A stretch of 64,000 nucleotides of DNA from Echinococcus granulosus (Eukaryota; Platyhelminthes; Cestoda; Cyclophyllidea; Taeniidae), in NCBI RefSeq assembly GCF_000524195.1, contig NW_020170383.1:87111-151110 (forward strand), given 5' to 3'. The notes beneath the pieces were generated by a model that saw only the letters and a program-made list of their open reading frames with translations, ran no database searches and was not told the origin of the DNA. Each line of letters begins with the position of its first letter. Positions within the stretch are counted from its first letter, which is position 1. Position numbers and translations under genes: made by a program. Positions 26,840-40,900 of the stretch are shown one piece after another.

Positions 26840-28282
26840 ATTCGGGGTGGGTATAGTGTGATTAACCCCCGCAGCATTTTCAATACGATTAGCTGTTCGG
26901 CTTTAAAGAGAGGACACGTTTGAGAATCGTTAAGGTCCACACATTACCATGTGATAGGTCAACGACCCTGAATGTAACCCCTAAGAGATTCATAGATGGA
27001 TTCAAACGTTCTTAAATAAGTTAGGATTTTGACTCGTTTTTCTGAGAATAAAGGCAAAAAATAGTTTGAAGCAGTTAACCTCAAAATTAATAAAATTACG
27101 ACTTCAACTTACCAAAGTGGATTGATTCTCAACTGAACTAGGCGGTTCTGAATATGGACAAGAAAAACAGTTTGGTTTTACTTAACCAAAAATGTGAATC
27201 GTGTGGCCTTGAGTTAATTTAGTTACTTTAAATCAATACGCTAACGGTACCTCGTAGTATCAGAAGTCGCTTTCTTTAAATGAGCAGTAAATCGTAAATC
27301 TCAGCCTCCCAGAATTTGTCCTTTTAAAATATTGTTAATTTATTTATTTCAAATAACCCGTCATATAACATCGGGGGCATACAAATTAAGGGAAATGTAT
27401 AAACTAGCTAGATGAACACCAGAATCTGGATTTATTTATGGAGAAAAAGACCTAATTAGCAATCCAAATGGCTAATTCGTAAAGCACTGCTTTCTGTTTG
27501 CATTCACAATTAAGTTTCGTTTCCACCACCCTGGAATGTGTGGTGTATCTGAGTAGTTCCAAAATGTATATTTATTTCGCCTGAGGGTAGTCTTAAACGC
27601 TTTTCAGCAGAGATATAATACGATAGGCATTGTCATGTCTACCTACAATTAATGAGATCAGGAATAAATACAACGTTTGTTGGGATAAAGTGAGTCATTT
27701 GCCCTTTTATTGCTCTTCTGTAAAGGAACAATAATCTTGAATTATATACTATACTTAACTTTTGTTATTGTTGCACGAATGCGAGGAATTGATTACAAAC
27801 TCAGAGTGCAAATTAAAAGAACCTAAATGACTACCTTACGAGATCAAGTGCCCAACTCCTAACATTACCAAATTAAGCAATTTGAAGTTTAGCTATTCGA
27901 AGTGACAGTTGGATAAACATTGATTGCACACAAATAAGCGGATAAAATAATTTATTATTGGATCGTAAACCAAATTTTCTTATCTCCGATTATAAAAAAC
28001 CAATTTTACGCAAAAAGCGGAAAATTTTGCATGAAATAAGCAGTCATATTCAAGTCCCACATCTTATGTTGACTGAGTTTGCAAATAAACTACGAGTAAC
28101 AATTGATTTCTTGTATACATAAGGACTTGATTTTGTTGTTCATTAGCCACAATTATGGCCTGTAAATCTGAGGAAGTGGAAGTTATGCGCGTTGCTTATG
28201 CACCTAGTTCAACTGCGTGGATAGGAAAACACAGTTAGAACTTCGTAGCCTCGTTGTCGAAGGCACTTATCATCCCCAGCAC

Positions 28283-28300
28283 ATACACACACACACACCC
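28283..28300. repeat. (CA)n microsatellite
   Basis: Short run of acacacacacacac. Other simple repeats: pyrimidine-rich stretch 24838-24890, (TTAC)4 near 17420, (AT)n near 25470, and three copies of atttgaat near 33543-33567. Confidence 0.9.
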
Positions 28301-30374
28301 AAATACAGGGCAGGGCAAAAGTGGAAAAATTATTATTGAACGTTGTGTGTTCAATCTAAATCCCCACGGGGGATTCTAATAGTTATGATCGCTTGCAGAT
28401 TTTATGACACTCAGAGCTGTGTGTGCGCATATTCACGACAGATGTTCAATGACTATCCCTCTCTCGTTCCGTCTATTTGTTTGTGTAGGCCCGTTGACTC
28501 CCCTGACAGTCATCTTTCCAACTCCCTTTCTTGTCTCCGGGGACTGAACCATTAGTTAACACTGCAAGCAGGAGATAGCTCTGTGGCCTTTGTGTTCAAG
28601 CATGACTTCTGAGTAATAGTTTGAAAACCGAGGACTCTTCTTCCAGGTGGAACAGGAAGAACTTGAGTGAAATTTCTCAAAATAATACACGAGTGTTTTT
28701 GCTTTAATGACTTTGCATTAGATCGCAGTAGATAAGTTTTTTTTAATTTTGTTTTAAAAAATATTTATCATGCTATTTGCCCTTGAGCAACTTCTTGAAT
28801 TTGTACTACACCAGTGATAAGCATGCATAGGCAATATTCTGCAGACAAAGCAATGCTGTCATTCCAATTATTTTCCTTGTAACGTCTTTGTGAACTAGGC
28901 TCTAGATATATCCTGGACCTTTCTCTTATGGTCCCAGCAGGGGACTTCGGAATGCATACTTTCCTCGATAATAGCGTATATAATCTTATCGCACTGAAAT
29001 GAATAACTTGTTAACAGAACAGGCAACAGTTGATCGGGCACCTCCTGCATTTAGACACTTGTGTATTTGACTTTAATTGTTTAGGAGACAGCCGTGTTGT
29101 TGCATACTGATACGACCGCTAATGCTGTACTTTACTACAGGTTTTGATAAACTATGCATATATATTCAGGAAAAATACATTCCTTAAAGTATGGCCTTTT
29201 CAGTAATTTAGTTTTCAATACATTTGTACTGGATGGGAACGATAAACATCCCCAGGTTTTGCGTAATTATCCCTTTTGTGGGAAGATACATCCAATAGTA
29301 CTCACCTCAGGAGACATAGCGTTCGTCTTTTGAAGGTCTTGCTTATGGATGCAAGTTTATAGCGGCAGTACTAACCCTCTAATAATTTATTCTCTTTTGA
29401 CATTAAATCACGTGTCAAAAAGTATTCATAAAGGACCTCTAGTGCAAACATTAGTAATTTTGGCAGGTAATAACACCATACTTCTCCCAACTTGACATTT
29501 CAGTGATAATTGTATCATGCCTTACCAGTAATTGGCTCCTTTATCTATTAAGGGATTTAAAAAGACAGGCTTTTCATTCCTCTTGTGCTTTTTTGATGAT
29601 TTGACTAAATTAAAGAGCAACACAACCCAGGCTCTGAACAAATGTCGCTTTCGTTCGCCGGTCTTGGCATTATTGTGCTCCTTTTGGAGCAGTGAAAACT
29701 AAACCCATTAATTTGGTTGTTTCAAAGCTGTAATTTTTTTATTTTTTTCTGGTATTATTCTTAAAATTTACTGGTGACATCGATAGCGCCTTTTTTAGGC
29801 CTAATATTATGGCTTTAGAAATACGAGTCACGATCTAAAACACTACCTTTTCTACGCATTTACTACAATCCACCTTCTTTTCTTGATAAAGTATGAAGTG
29901 GTTCGACACCAAATATGAAATAATTGTAAGGATTTTATCATTTTTATGCTCAATTTTTAAGGAAAACAGCCTTGTTTGGACAAGGGATTCGTGATATTCA
30001 TGCGAGTGACAAATCATTTACGAGTTTTTTTCCAGTCCTTGGACTAATACCATTGAGCATATTTGGGAGATGGCATTTGTCAGTTAAAGCTATTTAGTTG
30101 TATCAAATCATGGGTGTGGGTTGTTCTTGTTCTGAGGATAATTATATTTTCCAGTTCTTAGGCAGCTTACCTTAATTAGAAGAATACAATCTCAGGGCTG
30201 TTAGGGTTGATTTTCTTTGAGGTTCCAAAAACCACAATGCTATAGATAAGAGTAAATGATTAGAGGCAAAGATTTTTGTGTTGGGGCTTTCATTTTACTC
30301 TTCCTGCACAAAACCCCAAGTCACATGGTCACTTTCATCTATTTGGATTTTTATTAGATTTTAATGGGATAGAT

Positions 30375-31920
30375 ATGCAGCCAACGGAGGAGTGCCCAAA
30401 CCCATTACCTCAAGGATTCGTTCTTCCGCAATTCATTCCGCTCACGCCCGAATCCGTGAGACTGTCATTGCAGCGATACCAGCGACAGAAAAGACGTGAG
30501 CAGAAGGCCAAGGAGCTTCAGAAAGGTTTCCTGTTTTTAGTTATTCATCTAGCCCAATATCACTGGAGAGTTCACGTTATTCAATATTCAAATTATTTCA
30601 TGAAAAAGATTGAAATGTCCCTCCCGTCAATTAGTAATTATTTACGTGAGGAGGCCAATAAGTGGATTTAAGTAGTAATGACCAGATAATGAAACTCAGA
30701 AATTTTGTGTCCTCTATTTAATTAAGATGAGCATAAACTGTCTAAAGGGTTTGCTCAGGGGGTTATTTTTGCTTAGTGAGGGCTTTTTACAGCTTCTCGT
30801 GTTTTTATATGTCTGCGCATTAAATTTATAGCAACTCTATGTAACTACATTGCGGCCGAATTGTTTTGTGTCGGCTGACAATGAGACCATGCGAAACAAT
30901 GAGATAGGGATTGTATAACAACATTTCAGCAGTTCAGAATGGTATTGGGCCGAAGAGATTGTTATATTGCTGGTTAACCTTCAAAGTTAGGTTGAAAGTT
31001 GATGTGTTGTCGCGACAGACATCGGGGCCGTCGGAGGTGGATTAATGGGCGCATGAAAACAATTGGCAGTAGAAGTTGCCTTTTTAATTTCGATGATGAT
31101 GAATTAAGAGTACCGCATCCAACCCTGTAATAATAAACGGCATCATTTCTTTGACAAATTGGAAGTTATATAAGGCAAATTTTTTGATAACGCTCGGGCT
31201 TTAGGTTTTAATTGCTCCACTACCTTCATTCTCTGTCCTGAAAATGATGTGCGCTCTCACCAATGTAGAAGTTGCACCAACCCTGAGAATGCATATTTGA
31301 GAGTATTACGCAAAACTTTCCTAAACTATACCCTAAAACAAGCGTCATTTCAAGTTTTGGCAGCATAATACTAATTCACCAGGCCATTTATAGAAATTTG
31401 CCGTCCCAATTCAATCGGAGTGTTGTGTGCTCTGTCTAAGGACAGCGTTAGATGTTGATTTCTAGGTTGCTGTCAAGGAGTTAGAATTTGTAACGTATCC
31501 TAAAAAATGATAGCATTGTTTCATATGGATTGTAACAATCAACGGATCATTACCGAAATAACCTTGACTAACTTGTCTTAAGGAAGTCTGCAACCCAGTT
31601 ATTAAATCAAGAATTTCTCTCTAGAACAAAAACGAAAAAGGAAAGAGTGGAGGAAAAACAAGGCGAACTACGACAGTGACAAATCCGATCCAGAAAGCGC
31701 TTCTTTTGTTCGTCCAGCGTTGAATCCCGTGGAGGAAGGCTTGCTAGACTCCACCTCCGAGGAAGAGGAGGAAAAAGATTTACCTGAAGTGCCATCACGG
31801 GCCAACCCAATGCTTGCTACTGGAAAGAAACTTATTCCACCGTTGGCTAAAAAATTCTGTGCAAAAAGATACACGGGTAAACCTTTGCAGGAAATGGACG
31901 ACTTCTATCGGTACAAGAGG
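30375..31920 (+). CDS. Nav1: Nav exons 1-2: cytoplasmic N-terminus
   Basis: Residues 1-149. The helix [20 protein letters not shown] corresponds to the FTRESLAAIE-type helix of animal Nav N-termini, and [12 protein letters not shown] to the GKxLPxIYG-type segment before domain I. Between them lies an acidic, charged stretch ([10 protein letters not shown]) that is lineage-specific. Exon 1 ends AAAG|gtttcc in phase 1; exon 2 starts after ttctctctag. The sequence upstream of the ATG is open back to 30276 but has no other ATG, so 30375 is the best start. Confidence 0.85.
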
Positions 31921-34900
31921 GTAAGCTCACCTAAATCATATTGGATGCTTTTGACTGCATGACTTATTATATTGTACCATTTTGACTTATAGTAAGCCAG
32001 AGGAAAATAAGAATAAGCAAAATTTGACCCGATTTAATTTGCAGTTAATTGGATTTGTTCAGAAAGCAATAATCTCATCCAGTCAGTATTTTTTACTGGT
32101 AGCTACTCATTAGTCATCTACAATCAGAATGATATCAAATCGCATCTCCTCCATTGCTTCCAGTCTATTTAATCATTTTTTTAGAGTTTTGTAGTGATTA
32201 GCAGTGACCGAACAATTCACAGACTCAGTCTATCACCAGCTCTTTTCATATTTGGACCTTTCAGTTCAATTCGTCGGGTCGCAATATATATCATGGTTCA
32301 TCCATATCCTTTTCAAATGTCTAATCACACATTCTTGTTTTAATGAGCTTCAGTAGATTTACTTGACTAGCCAGAAGGTTTTAAAATTGACCTAGGCCAT
32401 TGTCCTCATGAAGGATCTCCCTAATCTTATTTAGAACAAATTATGATGAGTTTATTTGATTTTAGTGGGTCTGCAGTTTGTTCTCAATTTTCCACATTTG
32501 TAGTTATTTGTTAATAAGCCCAAATTCTTCAACATTTTTCCAGATTTGTGTGTTGATGACCAAACAAATGAATTTTCCTTAACCGTGAATACCTTAAAAC
32601 ACATTGTTCAGCATGCTGATTTTGTCAGCAATTCTGGCAAATTGTGTATTCATGGCGATGAACGATTCTTCCAAAACAGTTGAGTAAGTTTTCTTATGGT
32701 TACTTAATCCTAAAACTCATTTCAGAAATCACAAACAATCTTTTTGCGCTCTCTGAAAAATCAAGAAACCTGATCGATCTCTTATTGTCGCCCTAGCAAC
32801 AAAGTGAAATGTCACTCATATGCTAAGCTCATCATTTTTCAAAACGTTTGTCTAAACATAGCATTTGGGGAAATATTTTATGCGAATAATACCGTTTCCC
32901 TAACTTACTGATATTCCAACGAATCTCGCCACAATTTATAAATAAAATGCTAGATTAAGTGTTTGCCTATTTCAGGGTTACCTTTACGGTCTTTTACACA
33001 TGCGAGGCAATTATCCGGGTAGTTGGTTGTGGGCTCATTCGGAACGAATTCGCCTACCTACGCGACGCGTGGAATTGGTTGGATTTTATCGTCATTACCC
33101 TGGCGTATGTATCCAACTCTCAAGTATCAAAGTGTTAACTGACAATAAATGTAAAATTAGGCTACCCAAATAGAATAGGGTGGCGTGTGACAATCGCACT
33201 GTTACCTTTTCCTTTAACGGTTTGAGTGGTTTTCATGCATCGTACCATTCGGAAGCCTTTTTACATAATTCTGCGTGGGCGCAAAGACGTCCTGTTCTGA
33301 TGGTGGCTAATTTTGCGTCTTAGATACCTCATGTTTGTGGTCCCGTTTCTTGGCAACCTCTCAGCACTGCGTTCACTGAGAGTTCTGCGTGCCCTCAAGA
33401 CTGTGACCGCGGTGCCTGGTATGATGCTTCACCTAGCTAGTATACTTCCATGGACATTCAAAAGACCAGAGAGTATCATTTCTTAAATTTCATATGACAA
33501 AGCTACGCTTTCCGGTTCAGGATGTCGTTTGCAAAAATAATATTTGAATATTTGAATATTTGAATCTTTCTCGTCAACAAGCTGATCTAAAGTTGGAATA
33601 CAGCTAAATGATCGGCTAAATTAATTGCTTTATCGCATTTCTTCTTTTAAATTGCTGAAACATTTTGGGCATATACTACTTAATGTCTGGCCATAAGTAG
33701 TATCGTTGAAAATGAACCAACATTCAATAAGTGATTTGCATGACTGAAAAGCTTTCTGGGTGAAAATTTGGCACTTGTTTACAGAAATTTAAGCCGTCCC
33801 TAAATAATTAAATCTAAAATTCAACTTTTGCTAAAAATAAATCGCACTCGGTACCGTGCATCCGAAGTTTGTAGTAAAAAGTAGGTTTTACGGAAATTCA
33901 GGTCTAAAGACGATTATCGGTGCCCTAATGGACGCAGTAATGCATCTTCGAGACGTTGCCGTACTCACTCTCTTCATGCTCTCCATATTTGCCCTCATTG
34001 GGGTGCAGTTGTACCGAGGAACCCTGCTTCGAAAATGTGTCGTCCCATGGCCAGGTTTCAACACCACAGTGGGTGGGGCTCTCCTCAGTCAAATTGCCAC
34101 TGATGTATACTACAACAAGAGTTTCGATCCCTACCTGACAACCGAGATTAAGAGTATCTTCAACGGAACATTTTTAAGTAAGCAGCAGAGCCATTTTCTG
34201 CTCTCCTGTACAAAAAAATTGTGTAATTACTGCCTAATTAACGTATCTATTATTTATCGAAATGTTCTTCTTTTTTTTCTGAATGGAAGATTTTACGAGC
34301 AAGATGAACGACTCGACAATGGGGAATATTGTGTTGAATGATGACATGGTGTCCCGAGTTTGGTTTTCCCTTTCCAACTACTCCAGGTGGCAAGTGACTG
34401 AATATTTCTATGAACAGAAAGGTTTGCAAATTGCAATGAAGAGTTTACAACTTTTTCTGTAACTTCCATTTAGATAATAACTTGGGATTAAATTAATAAG
34501 AATTTTTTTGCTCCACTGGCGAAGCACTTTTTGATGTGGCCAATTTGGGGATTAGCTGACTTAATGAGGAAAAGTGGAAGGCCAAGATTTTTCTCATGTT
34601 ATTATTTTAGACATTTTCTTGAAGTGTAAGCATATGTTTTCTTATCAAACAGCTTTCAAACGTAGCTTGGTGATTGAAGTGTACGTCACCGAAAATTGGT
34701 ATCGCAACCATTCTGATCTAGCATGTAATGTAGGGTTTCAAAAACATCTTGTTTTTAACCATTCTAATGTGTTTTCTTTTTGTTTAGTCAACTGGATGTC
34801 TCCACACATGGTCTGTCGAAATCTTACTGAGTAAGAGTGTTGCATGTCTGGCCCCGAAATTAAGGTCTCTTCGCTTTAATTTGATAAGGCTGTTGGTTCC

Positions 34901-37900
34901 AAGTCGAAAGAAGGCATAGCACTTCAGTAGAATATGTACTACCGACATATAGAAGGGCTGGGAGGCTATCGGCCTGGTCCGAAGGCCAATCTGTGGGGAT
35001 TTAAGCGCCCGCTGAAGCAAAATGAAGAGTTAAACAATCAAGGCATTAAGATAGGATAAGAGTCAGTACATTACATTTTGGCTTCAACTAGACAGAGATG
35101 TTGGAGTCTACGTGACTCCATCGCATTCCCCCCTCCCCCCCCCAGACAGGGCTCTCAAGTCCAAATGGTTGTGATTCAAGTGAAACAGTCGCCTCACCTC
35201 CCACTCTTCCAAATTGAGACAGGCCTCAGGTTCAGACCCGCCTCAAGTGACCTCACACATTCCAAACACAATTAAGTAGATTGCTTATTCAAGTCGCTTG
35301 GTCCCCCCTGCCCCCACACGTCTTGGACGAAAGTAATTGCACAATTTCACATCTTTTATCATGAAAAGTTAGTGTGAATGTATTACTTTTCAAGGGATGG
35401 CAACAGCACCTGTCCAATGGATTTTATCTGCAAGCAGACTCGTACTGGAAATCCAAACTTCGGCTACACCAACTTTGACAACTTTGAAAGTGCCCTTCTC
35501 TGCTCCTTTCGACTCATTACCCAGGATTACTGGGAAAGTCTCTACCAACTGGTAATTTGGTCTATTAGCTTATGTTTGATGACCACTTTTCGCCGGTGCG
35601 ATGCTCCATGTCATGTCATGTCACCTTCCAACTTCATCCGATTATTCACGATCCTTTGATTTCAAATTTGTCCTTTTAAGCCGTCAAATGGAGTCGTTTT
35701 GGTAACGTCTTACGTCGTTTAAGTCACAAAGGTACTTATACAGTAAAAATATGTAAAATGTATTTTCACTGTTTTCTTTGTTCTTTTACACCTTGAGGTG
35801 CTAAGAGCTAACGGTCCGACACACGTCTTCTTCTTTGGGATGGTCATCTTCCTCGGCTCGTTCTACCTCCTAAATATCATCTTGGCCATTGTCTCCATGT
35901 CCTACGAACAGGTCTGCAAACAGGATATGGAGTCGGATGCTCAACTAGCTGCTGCGATTGAAGTAAGGCCTTCAATGCCACACTCTGTGACTGTTAATCT
36001 GTAGCAAGTGTCATTGTCACTGCATCAAAATTCCCTCCCCGGGTCTCCAAGTCCCTGTCAGAGCATTTAAAAAGCAGGATCCTTAAACAGCTAGAAAAAT
36101 TTGGCTAAGGCTCCGCAAGAGTCGTTGCAGTTATATTTCAAAATAAGGTTATTAATGTCATCGGAAGATCATTTTTTTCCCTCGCAATTGGAAATTATGG
36201 GAGGTACAGGCGACTGTCTGCAAGATGTTTTTAAGATCGCCAAAACTAACGATTCGTTCATTTAATTTTCGACAATTAACACATGTCTGTTTACTTTTGC
36301 CAAATGTCTAGCTGTGTGCAGAAGACGGAGACCAGGAGGCCAAAGACAGCGGTGAACCGGAGAAAGGCCTGCCTATGGTGAATGGTTGTGGATTTCACTT
36401 TCCCAGTGCTCTACGACGGCATTCCATCGCCACAACTGATGTGAGTACATGCGGTGTGCTAACTGCTTAAAATCCCTTAAACCACAAATTTAAGTCGATT
36501 TTTCTTACATGTAGACCCACCTTTTCGTTATTCAATGCCTTTTTTTAAAGAAAACTTTATACAGTGATATATTTTAAAGTTGTATTTAAACCATTGGACG
36601 TAATAGAACAAAAGGTGCCAAGTAGCTGCAGCGCCTTGCGACACCTGAAGAGGAGAGATGAGCTGAGAGACTACTTATGCGGTCCAGAGGTCATGCCACC
36701 CTGTGGAAGAACGAAGGTGGAAACTTCAGTGTCCGCGCAGATAAAGGGAAGAGTAAAACAAACAACTAAATTGCCACATAACCCCTCCCTCCCATTAATT
36801 GCTGTCCTCGGTGCTCCTCTTAGTCAATCTTTCCATGTCGGCCATCACAACGTAGTCGATGTTGTAAGGAAAATAACAGCTAACCATCCCCACTAGTCCT
36901 TGAAGCTGCCTGTACCTGAAGAGATATTTGATCCCAGCGTCAATTTTACTGGATTTGAAGTTTCGTCCTGTTTGACACGGAATGGAATGGAGTTTAAAAC
37001 AGTTCCATAGGGATAAGATCGCAAGTCTATTCCTCCCTTCCACCTTGTTCTCAATTCCGTGCTGTCCAGTCCTGTCTGTCTGGGCTCTATCCAGCCAATA
37101 GAGAGGTGGAGCAGGCATCGCTTCTTCGCTTACTTGGTATCTTCATATGGGTACCATAGGCGGTGCTGTAAGGAACTTTTCCAGAGACCAGTCCAGTTAC
37201 CGAAGGTTGAAGTCACTTGTAACCATTCCGTTAGAAATCGCCACAGATTCTCCAATCCGTGGCTTATGCAATGCATTCAGAAATGCAAATCAAGTTGGTT
37301 ATCCTTTAGGATAGGGTTCGCTTTCCACTGTCGCCAATGCAGCGCCTGGAGACTTCGTTGAAGTCGAAAGAAGAAACAGCAACAGGGCAGAATGTACACT
37401 GCCGACCTACAGAGGGGCTGAGGGCTTACCATCATGGCCCAGAGGCCACGCCGTCCTGCGGGAGTACGGAGGTGGGGATTTGAGGACCTCATAACCGAAA
37501 CGCAGCTTTAAATGAACAATCGGAGTGTTAGAGTAGTATTTATATCTCTTAAAAACCCACACAATAACACTACAGGTTTTATATTTTGACATAAATTTTC
37601 AAATAAACTTATGTTTAAGAGTAAATAGGGAGCAAAAATGGAAGCAGCCTCTACATGACAATCAGCCAGGGTCCATGGTACAATTTTGACAAATCTACAA
37701 CTAAAGCTTTTTTTCCACGTGCAGGTCTACGCCCAGTTGACGCTATTACGAAGGTGGAAAAGCGATGATGTTTTATTCAACCACAGGAAAAGAGATTCAC
37801 CAAGGATTTGGGATAACGCTGTTCTCTTTGTGGATGAACTCTCGATGGAAAGTGTCTCACATTGCAAGGAGCTCATCTCACTGACGTCACTTTCAAAAAA

Positions 37901-40900
37901 GAATTGCGTTTCTCTCGTTTCTGCCGAATTGTAAGCATTTCATTTACTTTCTCTACTGGGAAGTTGCGGTTTCAAGCCGCATGTTATCATCGCATAAAAA
38001 TTTAAGTGAGAAATGTCACGTTATGAGGCTGGATGAACCGCTTCCATGTTGTTTAAACAGGGAATTTATATTTTTGCGTGTGTGTTCACGCAAAAATATG
38101 GTCGCTTAGTAGTGAGAGAAACTAACACGATAAAGGTATCTAGTTTCATCCAGTATAGCAATCCTGTTGTGTAAGGCACATTACACCCCATCTTTGCATC
38201 ACTTGAATAAACCCAATTCCTGGAACCTATCAACGTTGCCATTGGGTGCAGGAGTGGTTATGGTTATTTGATGATTTTAAATAATGCATGGCATTCATGG
38301 ACCAGACCAGATTGTACATATCATTAGTTCAGCCTCCTTTCAAACAGATCGGGGGACAAATTGTAGTTGGTCCATGACTGCCTCATTTTATACTACTGAA
38401 TTGACGTCACAGCATTGCGTTTCCATTTCGTGGTTACCTAGCAGCGAGACTAGTCGGCAAGACAAAGGCATTTAGTCTCTTCTGATGTATTTATCCTCTT
38501 TCACAACTTACGATAAACCAAATCATTTCATCACTTGAATAAATCGGTTTAATATAACCGATTAACACTGTCCTCCGGTTTGTTGGTAGCAATGATTTTC
38601 TAATTTGGAATAATGCTTGGAATTTATGGTTTTTTGTAGGCTATCCGCATCATTATTTTGTTTTCTTTTGAAGCAGATCGAAATGCTATTTGGTGTGACT
38701 AATTTTCGCATAAAATTTGTTACCCCCTTCCATACTACTGAATTGACGTCAGCATATTAAGCTTGCGTTGCGTGAGTGCTTAGCCGTGAGATAAATTTAC
38801 ACGATGAAAGCGACTAATTTTCTTTACAAGGCATATTAAACCACACTTTTGCATCAGTTTAAATAAACCAACTCATAGATATTACCAACAAATCTACGTA
38901 CTTTACGTATAGCTATGGTTTTTTTGGTAATTTGAAATAGTACTTGACATTTTGGGTAATATAGCAAACCTCATATACCATTTATTTATTTTCCTTTTGA
39001 AATAGGTCAACTGTGAGTGGTGCCTCCTGTCTATCGAGACAAACCAATCCAAATGGCCTTAGCAACGGCAATCCCAACGCCCTCGAAATGGGTGAGTTCA
39101 TCGGTCATTAAGTATATCACTGATCTAATCAAATATGTTTTAATTATGCTAGTTATTTTGGCAATGATTTTTCATAAATTGTATACATAACTGCGAAATC
39201 CGCCCGGTCATATTTTATTATCAAGTAATAAAAAGGCAACTTCCCATAAAACCCGCTGTTCTGCATTACTTTATTCTTCCTTATTATTTCCTACTAATTG
39301 CGGTTTGTGCGAAAGCAAAGAATATATTTATTTTTTTCTGCATTGAACAATAGCGTTTTTATTTATCTGTCCATATGGTTTAGCCATTCCGCCCTCCCGC
39401 ATCTGGTGGCCGGCTTGTGTCTTATGTTTTTTTCAAACGTCCCCAAAAAACAAAAAGAAATACGACTAAAATTCTCTATTAAATGAAAATCCTACACTCT
39501 ATTTGCTAAATAAAATAAACTCTTAAAACTTCGCGGGGATAAAATACATGGTTTCTTAGACGCAATGCCATTTTCCATAAAATATAAAGAAAAGTTATGG
39601 TCTACATTAAAGTTAGATTTGTTTTTTTTAGCTTAATTGACTTTTATGTCATGATTTCACAAATATAGTTTGTTTTTCCTTCCAAAAGACCCAGAACAGG
39701 GTAGACTGCCCTTCAATGTACCGCATTTTGCGCTTCCCTTGAAGGAGAAAAGTGTGTATCGAAACCACACCAACTATTCTTCTTCCAGGTTCAAGCGTTG
39801 TGCAAAAGATAAATCAGACATGCCTTCACACAACAAATCGGATAAGTCGCATCAGAATTTGAAAAAATGCCTATGCTCTTGCTTATTTGGTCAGCGACGT
39901 GAGTTGCTTGAACATCCGGAGTGTTGTAAAGAGGTAGGTAAGCAATAAACCCAACTCTAAGCGTTAAAACTGCTTTTATTTATAATTAATCCTGTTTATA
40001 CTTTTCCAGCTTAGTCTTCCGGCTCGAATATGTCAATACATTACTACGCAGATTGAACCAGTATTATGTGGATGGACGTGTTGTCCGTGCTACGATATTT
40101 TTCGACGCTACATCGGCTACATCATTCTCGATCCCTTTGTGGAACTCTTCATCACCATTTGTATCGTTCTCAACACACTTTTTATGGCTATTGACCAACC
40201 GGAGAAGGGAGAGACTCTGGCAGCTGTCCTTCGGATAGCTAATTATGCAAGTCTTCAGGATTAGTGTGTATTTTAAATAATTCACTCGAGTGTGTACTTT
40301 CTACACTTGTCGCGTGCATGGAAACGTCAGAGTAAAGTACCTTGACAACTTAATTGTTAACCAACCCAAGGTTGTGTTCTGTTTCCCGCTTGTAAGTGCA
40401 TCTTGTTCCTTATTCTAACTGCAATACCTGCAAGGCCGTTGCGTTGGTTTGGAGGCCATGCCACAGCGTGGAAGTACACTTAAGTGCCTGCGTGATCAAA
40501 TGCCGAGTTAAACAAACTACAGAAGGCTTACATTACCTCAAATCATTTTGAACAAGGCTTGACGTGTAACCTTACAATCAAGTATCCGTTTTGACCATTT
40601 TAGTTTTTTACAACAACGTTCACTGTCGAAGCATTCCTTAAATTGGTTACCCTTGGAAGCAAGGAGTACTTCGCGGACTCCTGGAACATCTTTGACTTTG
40701 CAATCGTAGTCTTCAGTCTGGTTGAAATTCCGTTAACAACCATACGTGGCCTCTCGATCCTACGTGCATTTCGATTGGTAAAGCATGAATGCTTGAGAGC
40801 AGGTCAACCGCTTTGTAGACACTCTTAACTGGTTTCCCTTCTGATGTAGCTGAGAGTCTTCAAGTTGGCCAAATCGTGGCAAACAATGAAGCTACTCTTC

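Larger units (their letters stand above)
23431..30374. other. Long intergenic stretch upstream of the sodium channel gene
   Basis: No gene recognised over ~7 kb. A TATAAAT-like box near 24981 followed by less AT-rich DNA could be a promoter, and untranslated exons of the channel gene may lie here, but I cannot place any. Contains the inverted repeat near 26.8 kb and the simple repeats noted elsewhere. Confidence 0.5.

Noticed and set aside
34799..34830. Reading sodium channel exon 8 as ending at the first donor (tactccag|gtggca)
   Set aside because: That join puts a stop into exon 9. The downstream donor (agaaag|gtttgc at 34422) keeps the frame through exons 9 and 10.
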